A DNA stretch of 64,000 nt from the NCBI RefSeq assembly GCF_008000815.1, contig NZ_CP042806.1, forward strand, positions 4,092,001 to 4,156,000. Reading direction: 5' to 3'. The notes beneath the pieces were generated by a model. That model worked only from the letters and a program-made list of their open reading frames with translations, made no database searches and was not told the DNA's origin. Shown piece after piece: positions 7,888-15,416 of the stretch. The first letter of the stretch is position 1, and every line of letters begins with the position of its first letter. The position numbers were made by a program, and so were the translations under genes. The stretch is from Terriglobus albidus (GTDB lineage Bacteria; Acidobacteriota; Terriglobia; Terriglobales; Acidobacteriaceae).

Positions 7888-9038
7888 TATTCAACTTCTC
7901 TACGTGCTGTATAACCATCACGCGCGATGATGGAGTACTTGAGCTGCTTACCCTTTTCATCGATCATCTTCAGTGGCTGGCCCTCGTTATCGACCAGAGT
8001 CACCTTGATCTTGCGATAGCTGCCGTCCTGGTTGGGGTTAGAGGGCTTATAGCTCAACACGTACTGGTTGCGGATGGAATCGTTGATCGACGCGAAGATA
8101 TCCGGCAATGCTCCCTGGAACTGTGGGAAGAACGACAGGCCGCCTGTCATCGAGGCAAAGGTCTTCATCTGATTGTCGGCCTGCAGGTAGTCCAGCCGCT
8201 GGATGCCGCCCATACCGGGCTCAGCCATCGTACGCACTAGCTGGCCGGTGCCGATGGCGAAGATAGTGACATTCGGCGTGGCCTTGATCTTCTTCAGAAT
8301 GGTGTCGAGGTTGATCTTGGAGAAGGTATCGCGTCCGCTGCCCACCAGGACGATGTACTTACGGCCTTCGATACGGCTCACGCGGTCCAGCGTCTCATAC
8401 AGCGCGTCAAATAGATTCGTGTCGCTGAACCCCGGAATCGTCAGGGTCTGCAGCGCCTGCAGGGTCATCATTTTGTCTTTGGTGAAGTCAGTCAGGATGC
8501 GGGTGCGGAGGTCGTAGGTGATGACGGCAATATAGTCATCCTCTTTCAAGGAGCGGAAGAAGGCCGCAGCCGTATTCTGCATGTCCTGGATGAAGTACCA
8601 GTTGTTCGCGGCGAACTCCAGCAGCATCACCGCCGTGATCGGAGCCTTCATCGTCCGTAGATCGCTCACCGGCTGCGGTACACCGTCCTCGGTCACACGG
8701 AAGTTGCCCACCTTCAGCCCAGGGACAAACTGCCGGTTCTTATCGAGCAGTACGCTTACATCCACGGTCACCACCGGCACATTGACGCGGATGACCGGAA
8801 GATCCAATCCCTTTGGATTCTTGATCTTCTCCTCGGCGGGAGCTGGGGGCGGAGGCGCCTTGTCGTCTTTCGGCTGCTTCTTTTTCAGCACAATGCCGTC
8901 ATTCTGCTGCACCGGGCCGCTGTCATCTCCTGTGGGCGCCGGCGTCGTCGGCTGCTGTTGCGCCACAACTGTACCTGCAGACAAAACAATTCCCAGAAAT
9001 GCAGCAACTGCCAAACGGATGAGATCTCGCATGTTCAT
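7887..9038 (-). CDS. VWFA-related secreted protein
   Basis: 383 residues: a signal peptide (about 1-26, ending VVAQQ), a Pro/Lys-rich linker, a beta domain with VPVVTVDVSVLLDKN and VPGLKVGNFRVTEDG, then a von Willebrand A fold ending in NQYVLSYKPSNPNQDGSYRKI. This layout matches the VWFA-related proteins common in Acidobacteria. The metal-site motif DxSxS is not present at the expected strand (ITAVMLLEFAANNW), so metal-dependent adhesion may be lost. It lies 77 bp after the CorE-like sigma gene on the same strand and may belong to that unit. Its C-terminus is formed by the inverted repeat at 7809-7887. Confidence 0.85.
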   Translation of the reverse strand: MNMRDLIRLAVAAFLGIVLSAGTVVAQQQPTTPAPTGDDSGPVQQNDGIVLKKKQPKDDKAPPPPAPAEEKIKNPKGLDLPVIRVNVPVVTVDVSVLLDKNRQFVPGLKVGNFRVTEDGVPQPVSDLRTMKAPITAVMLLEFAANNWYFIQDMQNTAAAFFRSLKEDDYIAVITYDLRTRILTDFTKDKMMTLQALQTLTIPGFSDTNLFDALYETLDRVSRIEGRKYIVLVGSGRDTFSKINLDTILKKIKATPNVTIFAIGTGQLVRTMAEPGMGGIQRLDYLQADNQMKTFASMTGGLSFFPQFQGALPDIFASINDSIRNQYVLSYKPSNPNQDGSYRKIKVTLVDNEGQPLKMIDEKGKQLKYSIIARDGYTARREVE

Positions 9039-9115
9039 CGATATCGACTCTACTCCACTCGCCGCTCAAAGGTGTACCGAGGGCAGACGGAGTATCCCAT
9101 CCGTGTAGACGAGCT

Positions 9116-9670
9116 TTAAACGGAAATGTTCTGCGAGCGGCAGGTGCAATCGATGCAGCCATGCTCGGAGCAGGCGCCACAAGTCCTGGTCAACTGCTTC
9201 CGCAGCGCTGCCCTTGCCCGATGAGCCCTAACGGCGGCATTTCCGGCCGAGATTCCCTGTTCTGCCGCAAACTGCTGCAATGGCCTCTCCCCAAGATCGA
9301 CGGATTTCAATAGACCAGCGTAATTCGCTGGGAGCTGATCCAGCACTTTGCTAAGGCACGCACAGATTTCATTTCGAAGCTCGGGAGCTGGAACCACCTC
9401 GGCTTCCATCTCTTTCCCCCAGGCCGAAAGCGCCTTGCTCTCCGTCGTCTTACGACGGTACTGGTCGATGACGGCATTGCGAAGGATTCGGTAAAACCAT
9501 GCCACCACAGACTCTTCGTCCTGCGGCGTCCCTTCGGACTTCAGGGCGCGCAGGTAGGCGCCCTGAAGCAGGTCCTCGGCAAGCTCCTGGTCCTGGACGC
9601 GGCGACGCACAAACCCCAGGAATTGCTGCCTATGCGACAAAAGCGTATTCAGATTTGTCTCAGTCATCAC
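9116..9670 (-). CDS. ECF sigma factor with Cys-rich C-terminal tail (CorE-like)
   Basis: RNA polymerase sigma factor of 184 residues with region 2 at about 10-80 (ELAEDLLQGAYLRAL, WFYRILRNAVIDQYRR) and region 4 at about 105-160 (LDQLPANYAGLL, AAVRAHRARAALRKQL). It ends in a tail with Cys164, 167, 172, 175 and 177 plus His170 (CGACSEHGCIDCTC). Such tails occur in CorE-type (ECF44) factors, where in Myxococcus bound copper, cadmium or zinc switches the sigma factor without an anti-sigma protein. No anti-sigma gene is present. The first codon is GTG 9670 or ATG 9667, with no clear Shine-Dalgarno. Upstream on the same strand is a Cys-rich micropeptide; downstream is the VWFA gene. Confidence 0.9.
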   Translation of the reverse strand: MMTETNLNTLLSHRQQFLGFVRRRVQDQELAEDLLQGAYLRALKSEGTPQDEESVVAWFYRILRNAVIDQYRRKTTESKALSAWGKEMEAEVVPAPELRNEICACLSKVLDQLPANYAGLLKSVDLGERPLQQFAAEQGISAGNAAVRAHRARAALRKQLTRTCGACSEHGCIDCTCRSQNISV

Positions 9671-9685
9671 AAATATTGGATTATT

Positions 9686-9716
9686 ACCGCGGAGGAAGGA
9701 ACCACCCCCCCGCGGT
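9686..9716 (-). other. Hairpin between Cys-rich peptide and sigma gene
   Basis: ACCGCGG / CCGCGGT arms with a 17-nt C-rich loop lie in the 57-bp space between the two genes. There is no U tract, so it is more likely a partial attenuator or RNA-processing element than a full terminator. Confidence 0.5.
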
Positions 9717-9727
9717 TCGGTTCGGCT

Positions 9728-9805
9728 CTAACGGCGGCTGGCGCAGTTGCAAATCGGGCAGGTGCAGCTGCTTCCGCAGGGGCAATTGTCACATTTCAGA
9801 CGCAT
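9728..9805 (-). CDS. Cys-rich micropeptide, metallothionein-like
   Basis: A 25-residue frame too short for most gene finders: MRLKCDNCPCGSSCTC followed by PICNCASRR. Seven of the 25 residues are Cys (5, 8, 10, 14, 16, 19, 21) in CxxCxC and CxC spacing, as expected for a small metal-thiolate cluster. Translation is well supported: ATG at 9805 with AGGAG six bases upstream and a TAG at 9728. It is the first gene of a leftward unit, 57 bp before a sigma factor whose own tail carries the same CTC motif. A metal-binding or metal-signalling role is inferred; no homologue is recognised. Confidence 0.7.
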   Translation of the reverse strand: MRLKCDNCPCGSSCTCPICNCASRR

Positions 9806-9820
9806 TGGACTCTCCTTTCG

Positions 9821-9837
9821 ACCGGGGCCATCCCGGT
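9821..9837 (-). other. Leader hairpin upstream of the Cys-rich peptide
   Basis: ACCGGG / CCCGGT arms with a 5-nt loop end 4 nt before the Shine-Dalgarno AGGAG of the micropeptide. It may tune translation. The rest of 9806-9966 must hold the divergent promoters of this unit and of the S55 peptidase gene. Confidence 0.45.
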
Positions 9838-9966
9838 TTCTGTCCGTAAAGACGCAGAGGACCGTTACCGATTACACTTCGTCGTCAAGTTACCTGTGAC
9901 ACTTCTTCGCTAACTGGCCGAAAAACGATCCGTCGAATCTCGTACACTGCTCTTTAAGTTAAACCG

Positions 9967-11715
9967 ATGTTTCGTGCCGCTCTCGCTTTCGTCCTGGTCA
10001 CCCTCCCGCTGACCTCAATTAGCCAATCAGCGGGCACGGCTCCGCCTACGACCACGAGTTTCTATCCGCTCGGAGATGTTCACCGCGGCCAGCATGCCAC
10101 CGCATGGACGGTTTTCGAGGGGATCACGCCTGAACCGATGGATGTTGAGATCCTCGGCCTGCTCCGCAACGCCATCGGGCCGGGACAGGACATGATCCTG
10201 GCACGGCTGCATGGTGCAAAGCCGGAGTACACCGGCGTAGTTGCCGGTATGTCCGGATCTCCGGTGTATATCGACGGCAAGCTCCTCGGTGCACTCAGCT
10301 ACCGGATCGGCCAGTTCAGTAAGGAACCCATCGCCGGCATCACGCCCATTGAGCAGATGCTGCAGGTACGCAACTCGGCTCTACCTGTGATTCCTGCCAC
10401 ACCGGCTACCACCTCAGGAGCCCCGGATCCTACGCTCCGGCCAACATCCACCTCAGGTGAGATTGTCCCGATGGAGACCTCACTCGTCTTTACCGGCTTC
10501 TCGCAGGACACTGTCGCGCTTTTCCAGGATCGCTTCACCTCGCTAGGCCTGCACCCCGTAGCGGGCATCGGTTCGGCGTCGCCTGGAGAGAAACAGCCGG
10601 AGCCGATCGTGCCCGGCTCGGCCGTTTCAGCCGTGCTTGTCGATGGCGATCTCTCCATCGCCGGCACATGCACGGTCACGTATGTCGACCCGAAGCAGTT
10701 GCTCGCCTGTGGTCATCCGATCACGCAATACGGCAACATCTCCATGCCGATGACGAAGGCCCAGGTGCTGGCCACGCTTTCGTCGCCCCTGAACTCCTTC
10801 AAGATCGTGAATACGACGGAGACCGTTGGCGCCTTCACCCAGGATCGCGCTTCGGCTATCCTCGGTCAGTTCGGTCAGACCGCGGAGATGATCCCGGTCA
10901 CAGTTGCAGTTAATGGCGGCAAGCCGATGCACTTCCGGGTCCTCAACAACCGGGAGCTCACTCCTCAGGCTCTGCTGGCCTCGGTATATCAGGCAATCCA
11001 CGGAACCAATACCTACGCGTCGGAGCTCTCCTATCGGGTGGGTGGAACGATGAGCCTCGCCGGTTATCCGCCGGTAAGCTTCTCGACTGTCGCCGCGCAG
11101 ACGGAACTTGCTCCCGCTGCGATTGTTGCGGCTCTCGCCGTCAATGATCGCTTCCAGCCCATCTACAACTCTCCGGCCGAGCAGCCAACGATCACCGGTC
11201 TGAACCTGAGAGTAGAGACGCTTCCCGGTCGCCGTACAGCCCAGCTCGAAGCGGCCCGCCTCAGCGTCGTCGAGGCCTCCCCTGGCGATGAGATTACCGT
11301 CGAGACGACGGTCACTCCCTATCAGAGCGCCGCGAGAATCATTCGTATCCCGGTAAAGCTACCCTCCACGCTCGACCCCGGTCCAGTGCGCATCCTGGTC
11401 TCAGATGGAGCGACTCTCGACCGTCTGCTTGCCCAGCAACTTCCCTCGTCACTCCCCCTGCGCGACACCATCGCGCAGCTCAATGAGCGGCATCCAAACG
11501 ACCGGGTATACGTGACCGTGCTGGACCACGCAGCTCAGGCGGTCATCAATGCGCAGGCGCTACCCCAGGTCCCACTCTCCATCGCCAACATCTACCAGCC
11601 GCTTCAGGACTCGCGGCGTATGAACCTCAACGGAGAAAGCCTGCGCGAAGCCGGCTCAGCCCCCACCGATAACGCCCTGACCGGTTCCCAGGTTCTGACT
11701 TTGAATATCCGCTAA
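9967..11715 (+). CDS. Secreted SpoIVB-type (S55) serine peptidase
   Basis: 582 residues with a signal peptide (cleavage near 20). The serine motif GMSGSPVYIDG is at 94-104 with Ser96 the likely nucleophile, followed by LLGALSYRIGQFSKEPIAGITPI, a hallmark of S55-domain proteins outside spore formers. ACGHPI near 245 resembles the family's His motif. The C-terminal 250 residues are beta-rich and may be PDZ-like or adhesive. In Bacillus SpoIVB triggers a signalling cascade; here the partner is unknown. The next gene starts on the very next base after its TAA, so the two are cotranscribed and probably coupled. Confidence 0.85.
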   Translation: MFRAALAFVLVTLPLTSISQSAGTAPPTTTSFYPLGDVHRGQHATAWTVFEGITPEPMDVEILGLLRNAIGPGQDMILARLHGAKPEYTGVVAGMSGSPVYIDGKLLGALSYRIGQFSKEPIAGITPIEQMLQVRNSALPVIPATPATTSGAPDPTLRPTSTSGEIVPMETSLVFTGFSQDTVALFQDRFTSLGLHPVAGIGSASPGEKQPEPIVPGSAVSAVLVDGDLSIAGTCTVTYVDPKQLLACGHPITQYGNISMPMTKAQVLATLSSPLNSFKIVNTTETVGAFTQDRASAILGQFGQTAEMIPVTVAVNGGKPMHFRVLNNRELTPQALLASVYQAIHGTNTYASELSYRVGGTMSLAGYPPVSFSTVAAQTELAPAAIVAALAVNDRFQPIYNSPAEQPTITGLNLRVETLPGRRTAQLEAARLSVVEASPGDEITVETTVTPYQSAARIIRIPVKLPSTLDPGPVRILVSDGATLDRLLAQQLPSSLPLRDTIAQLNERHPNDRVYVTVLDHAAQAVINAQALPQVPLSIANIYQPLQDSRRMNLNGESLREAGSAPTDNALTGSQVLTLNIR

Positions 11716-13866
11716 ATGAAGCTAAAGATTCTATCTCTCCTGCAAATTGCTACTGTAACTACACTTAGCGCTCAAGGAACACGTCAGTGGACTCAGTCCC
11801 GCTATGACGAATTCGAACGTGGCAAACCGAGCGGGGTGGCCATACGCTCTGACGGCAGCCTGTTGCCGGCGCCGTCCACTCGCCTGGTCTTTACCAGTGA
11901 TGGCAATTACCTTTGGACCGCGGCGGTAGATGCAGCCGGCAATACGTATCTGGGAAGTGGAGCTCTTTCTGGCGGAACCGCGGCCGTCCTAAAAGTAGAT
12001 GGTCAAGGAAAATCCGAAAAGATATTCGAAACAAAAGAGATGGCTATCCAGGCGGTGCGCATCGCCGCAAATGGAAAGCTCTATGCCGCGACATCTCCGG
12101 ACGGCAAGATCTATCGGATTGATGGCCCCGGCCAGTCGTCGGTGGTCCTCGATACGGCCACTCTTCCCGAGAAACCCAAGTACCTGTGGGATATCGCTCT
12201 GTCCTCGAAAGGCGACATTTACGTTGCGACCGGAGCTCCGGCAGCCGTCTATAAGCTGACTGCCGGTGGGAAACCCGAGCTCCTGCTCAAGTCCGGCGAC
12301 CAGCATATTCGCTGCCTGCTGCTCGGCCCTGACGGAACACTCTATGCGGGCTCTGATGGCGCGGGCGTGATCTACCGCATCAAGCCGGGCGAGAAGCCAT
12401 TTGCAATTTATGACGCACCGCGGCATGAGATTACGGCCCTGGCACTCGGGCCCGACGGCATGCTCTATGCGGCAGGCGTCGGCGACAAGCGCAGCCCCAA
12501 CCTTCCTCCCCTGCCCGTCCAGGGAAATCAAGCCGTCTCGGTCACCATTCTTCCCGGCTCGGCTAACGCCGCATCCTCGAACACCCTGATCCCCGAGGGA
12601 TCAGAGATCTACCAGATCGCTCCGGACGGAACGCCACGCCGGCTGCTGACGCTGCGCGAAGATGTGATCTACGCCCTCACGATGCGCAGCGGCCAGCTGC
12701 TCATCGCCACCGGCAATCGCGGCCGCATCTACTCCACGGACCCTGCGGTTCCCGGCGTCTTCACAGATGTCGCCCACCTGGACGCCTCTCAGGGAATGGC
12801 TTTCACTCCGACGGCAACGGGAGTCTACATCGCCACCAGCAACTCGGGCCGGCTGTTCCGCCTGGAAGACAAGCCAGCAACGAGTAACACCTATCTTTCC
12901 GATGTCTTTGACGCCGGTGTCTTTTCGCAGTGGGGCCGGATCGAGCTGCGGGGCTCCCAAGCGGCAGAACTCTACCTCCGCTCCGGGAATGTCGAGAACC
13001 CTGAAATCAACTGGACCGACTGGATAAGGGTCACTCCAAATACCAAACCTTCCGCATTAACGAATGCTCGCTATACCCAATGGAAGGCGGTACTTAGCCC
13101 CGATTCAAGAATCGACTCCGTCACATTGAACTACCTTCCAAAAAACCTGGCTCCAATGGTCGATGATCTGGTCGTGCAGGCAGGAGCGCGCATGAATCCG
13201 CAACCTGCGGGCCAAGGCCAGACGGTACAGATCACCTTCCCGCGCGCGAGTGTGAATCCTGGTTTCGTCATTCCTCAGGACCCGAACCCTCCCTTGATCG
13301 CGCAGAAGGACAAGAACTCGATTACAGCTCGCTGGGCCGCCCATGACGATAACGGCGACGATCTGATGTATTCGATCTATTACCGGGGAGACAACGAGAC
13401 GGCCTGGCGATTGTTGAAAGACCAGGTCAACGAGAAGTACTACTCATGGGATGCAGCGCAGCTTCCGGACGGAGGCTATACGCTGCGGGTGGTTGCATCT
13501 GATGCGCCCAGCCACAATCCCGGAGAGACGCTCGCGGGAGAACGGGTCAGTGAACGTTTCGAGGTCGACACCACGCCTCCTGTTCCAGGCCAGTTGACTG
13601 CAACGATGGCGAATAACCAGATTCACGCCTTACTGGAAGCAACCGACGCCACTTCAGCTATTGATCATGCCGAGTATTCGCTCGATGCGGGACCGTGGCA
13701 GTATCTGGAACCTGCGGGCAAACTGTCGGACTCACCTACGGAGCACTACGACTTTACCCTGCCAATAACCGGATCAGCGGCTGAACACACCCTGGCGGTG
13801 CGGATCTACGACCGGTTTGAAAACGTAGCGACCGCGAAGACGGTTATTCGGTCCGCCGGTCGATAA
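11716..13866 (+). CDS. Secreted beta-propeller protein with C-terminal Ig-like domain
   Basis: 716 residues: a signal peptide (cleavage near SAQG, residue 20), then about 350 residues of propeller blades (DAAGNTYLGSG, APDGTPRRLLTLRED, GPDGTLYAGSDGAGVIYRI, GPDGMLYAAGVGD) of NHL/SMP-30-like type, a beta-sandwich with KSNP-like spacing (VNPGFVIPQDPNPP), and a C-terminal fibronectin- or Ig-like part (VDTTPPVPGQLTATM). It lacks a Shine-Dalgarno and starts directly after the S55 peptidase stop. Binding of a periplasmic ligand or partner is likely; the function is unknown. Its 3' end overlaps the convergent FliM-like gene by 23 bp. Confidence 0.8.
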   Translation: MKLKILSLLQIATVTTLSAQGTRQWTQSRYDEFERGKPSGVAIRSDGSLLPAPSTRLVFTSDGNYLWTAAVDAAGNTYLGSGALSGGTAAVLKVDGQGKSEKIFETKEMAIQAVRIAANGKLYAATSPDGKIYRIDGPGQSSVVLDTATLPEKPKYLWDIALSSKGDIYVATGAPAAVYKLTAGGKPELLLKSGDQHIRCLLLGPDGTLYAGSDGAGVIYRIKPGEKPFAIYDAPRHEITALALGPDGMLYAAGVGDKRSPNLPPLPVQGNQAVSVTILPGSANAASSNTLIPEGSEIYQIAPDGTPRRLLTLREDVIYALTMRSGQLLIATGNRGRIYSTDPAVPGVFTDVAHLDASQGMAFTPTATGVYIATSNSGRLFRLEDKPATSNTYLSDVFDAGVFSQWGRIELRGSQAAELYLRSGNVENPEINWTDWIRVTPNTKPSALTNARYTQWKAVLSPDSRIDSVTLNYLPKNLAPMVDDLVVQAGARMNPQPAGQGQTVQITFPRASVNPGFVIPQDPNPPLIAQKDKNSITARWAAHDDNGDDLMYSIYYRGDNETAWRLLKDQVNEKYYSWDAAQLPDGGYTLRVVASDAPSHNPGETLAGERVSERFEVDTTPPVPGQLTATMANNQIHALLEATDATSAIDHAEYSLDAGPWQYLEPAGKLSDSPTEHYDFTLPITGSAAEHTLAVRIYDRFENVATAKTVIRSAGR

Positions 13867-14743
13867 GGTGAGCGCCTCGGCGCTCACCTACGGCGATTGC
13901 ACTGGCCGTCCAGACTCGTTCGCCGGAGATGACAAAGAGGAAGTCTGTGCCTTCATTGATTCCGGTGCGCACGATGGCGCCCGGCTCCAGCCCGACGATC
14001 TCCTGGGCGCTGACTTTGAAAGGGAGGGTTTCGAGGGCCCCCTCAATATTCATGTTGGAAAGGCGCGTACGTAGAATCTGCCGTGTTGCTGGATTCTGCA
14101 CCCTCTTACTGTCCTGCCGCACCAGTTCGCGCAGCACCGTTTCGCTGACCGCGGTCGCTAGAGCGATCTGCATCACACCGCTCATGTTGCCGATGTGCAT
14201 CCGGTAGGTGACGCAGAGCATGTCTTCTGTACGGGGAAAAAGTCTGCCCAGGGTAGCGGGAAGAATGCGCTGGCCATACTCGCTGCGCAAACCGCACTGC
14301 GCCCAGAGCTGATTCAACTCTCCACAGAGGCGAGTCATCAGAATGTCCATGATCGCCACATCAATATCGGTCAGCTCGCGGGGCTCTTCAATCTCGTCCG
14401 AGTCCACCCCTCCAAGTCCGAGATGAATCACGGGGGCAATCAGCTTCAGCTCCATTGAAATGATGGCTGCGCCTTCCACGGGGGAGAAATGGCAGAACGA
14501 AAAATAGGTGTGGTCGACATCGATGTTTTCGAGCAGGGTCGTAAAGACCTGGCGCTCGGCCCCCATCATGCTGATCTGGACATTGGCTCCCAACCAGGCG
14601 GAGAGACTCAGGCTGAACGTTCGTGAAAACGCCTGGTTCAGCTCCTGAAGGGCCTGCATCTGCGCCTTCGTGATCGTCTTCCGGGTTGCCAGGTTAAGTG
14701 TTGTTGGGGAGTTTGTCGTGCCCATGCCCATATCGATACACAT
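13844..14743 (-). CDS. FliM-like C-ring protein (SpoA domain at C-terminus)
   Basis: 299 residues from the ATG at 14743. The frame is open to 14827, but that start would leave only 14 bp to the divergent gene. The middle domain has FliM features: LNQAFSRTFSLSLSAWLGAN, a CheC-like FDHTYFSFC equivalent (VDHTYFSFCHFSP), LTDIDVAIMDILMTRLCGELNQLW. The C-terminal SpoA domain runs from about 215 (LETLPFKVSAQEIVGLEPGAIVRTG). The canonical EIDALL-type CheY-P binding N-terminus is not visible. FliM forms the flagellar switch, but no other flagellar operon genes are here apart from two small SpoA proteins read divergently. Its last codons contain the hairpin at 13867-13888. Confidence 0.78.
   Translation of the reverse strand: MCIDMGMGTTNSPTTLNLATRKTITKAQMQALQELNQAFSRTFSLSLSAWLGANVQISMMGAERQVFTTLLENIDVDHTYFSFCHFSPVEGAAIISMELKLIAPVIHLGLGGVDSDEIEEPRELTDIDVAIMDILMTRLCGELNQLWAQCGLRSEYGQRILPATLGRLFPRTEDMLCVTYRMHIGNMSGVMQIALATAVSETVLRELVRQDSKRVQNPATRQILRTRLSNMNIEGALETLPFKVSAQEIVGLEPGAIVRTGINEGTDFLFVISGERVWTASAIAVGERRGAHLIDRRTE
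13867..13888. terminator. Perfect hairpin between convergent overlapping genes
   Basis: GGTGAGCGCC-TC-GGCGCTCACC, starting one base after the TAA of the propeller gene and inside the 3' end of the FliM-like gene. The 10-bp perfect stem suits a terminator for the rightward transcript, although no U tract follows. Confidence 0.6.
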
Positions 14744-14841
14744 GAAGGGCCATGTCTGGGCCGGGAAGTTGAGAGATCTCTTATTAAGGACGCCTAAGAC
14801 CTGAATCGGCGGAATGGCACCGCACATGCTCCGCTACCGGT

Positions 14842-15159
14842 ATGGAAAGCGTAATCGAGACCGAACACCCCGGCTCCCCCGAACTTGGAGCAAGCGAGCA
14901 GAACCCGGCTCCGGAAGAGTGGACTTCCCTGGCGCACCTGTCAGTGCCACTCTCGGTCTCGATCCCTCTCCCTCATATCTCCCTTGGGGGGTTGATGGCA
15001 CTGGCTCCAGGTCAGGTCCTTGTGAGCCACTGGCCCACCAACCACGATGTTCCCCTGAGTGCCGGCGAGGTATTTGTGGCGATGGTCGACTTTGAACGGG
15101 TGGGAGATCAGCTTGGTGTTCGTCTTTCCGGTTTCCAGATGAAAGCGCAGACGACATGA
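14842..15159 (+). CDS. Small SpoA-domain protein (FliN/YscQ-like), first of two
   Basis: 105 residues: an acidic, Pro-rich N-terminal 25, then one SpoA-type beta domain (LAHLSVPLSVSIPLPHISLG, LMALAPGQVLVSHWP, VFVAMVDFERVGDQLGVRLSGF). It lacks the FliN N-terminal helix. Start ATG 14842 has no good Shine-Dalgarno. It overlaps the next SpoA gene by 4 bp (ATGA), so the two are translationally coupled and likely form a heterodimer, as the SpoA domains of FliM/FliN and of type III secretion sorting platforms do. Confidence 0.72.
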   Translation: MESVIETEHPGSPELGASEQNPAPEEWTSLAHLSVPLSVSIPLPHISLGGLMALAPGQVLVSHWPTNHDVPLSAGEVFVAMVDFERVGDQLGVRLSGFQMKAQTT

Positions 15160-15416
15160 GCGAAAAATTCCATGACCTGCGCCTGCCGTTGACCCTATGC
15201 TTCGGCACGCGAAACATGCCGTTGGGAGAGGTGCTGGAACTCACCCAGGGCGATGTATTTTCTCTGGAAAGGACGCTCGACGAACCTGTCCGCATCCTTG
15301 CCGGAGGAAAAGAGATCGCAAAAGCAGAGGTCGTGGCGGTGGACGGCAATTACGCCGTCCGCATCCTGTCCACTACTACTGCATCAGAGACTCTTCAGAC
15401 GAGCGCGAACGAATAA
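15156..15416 (+). CDS. FliN-like SpoA-domain protein, second of two
   Basis: 86 residues consisting almost only of a SpoA domain: LRLPLTLCFGTRNMPLGEVLELTQGDVFSLERTLDEPVRILAGGKEIAKAEVVAVDGNYAVRI in pieces, with the conserved L-x-L-x-x-GDV and (A/G)EVV...G-Y-AVRI ends. FliN builds the lower ring of the flagellar C-ring. The start overlaps the preceding SpoA gene by 4 bp. Its last 41 bp overlap the convergent glycosyltransferase gene. Flagellar versus other secretion use cannot be decided here. Confidence 0.83.
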   Translation: MSEKFHDLRLPLTLCFGTRNMPLGEVLELTQGDVFSLERTLDEPVRILAGGKEIAKAEVVAVDGNYAVRILSTTTASETLQTSANE

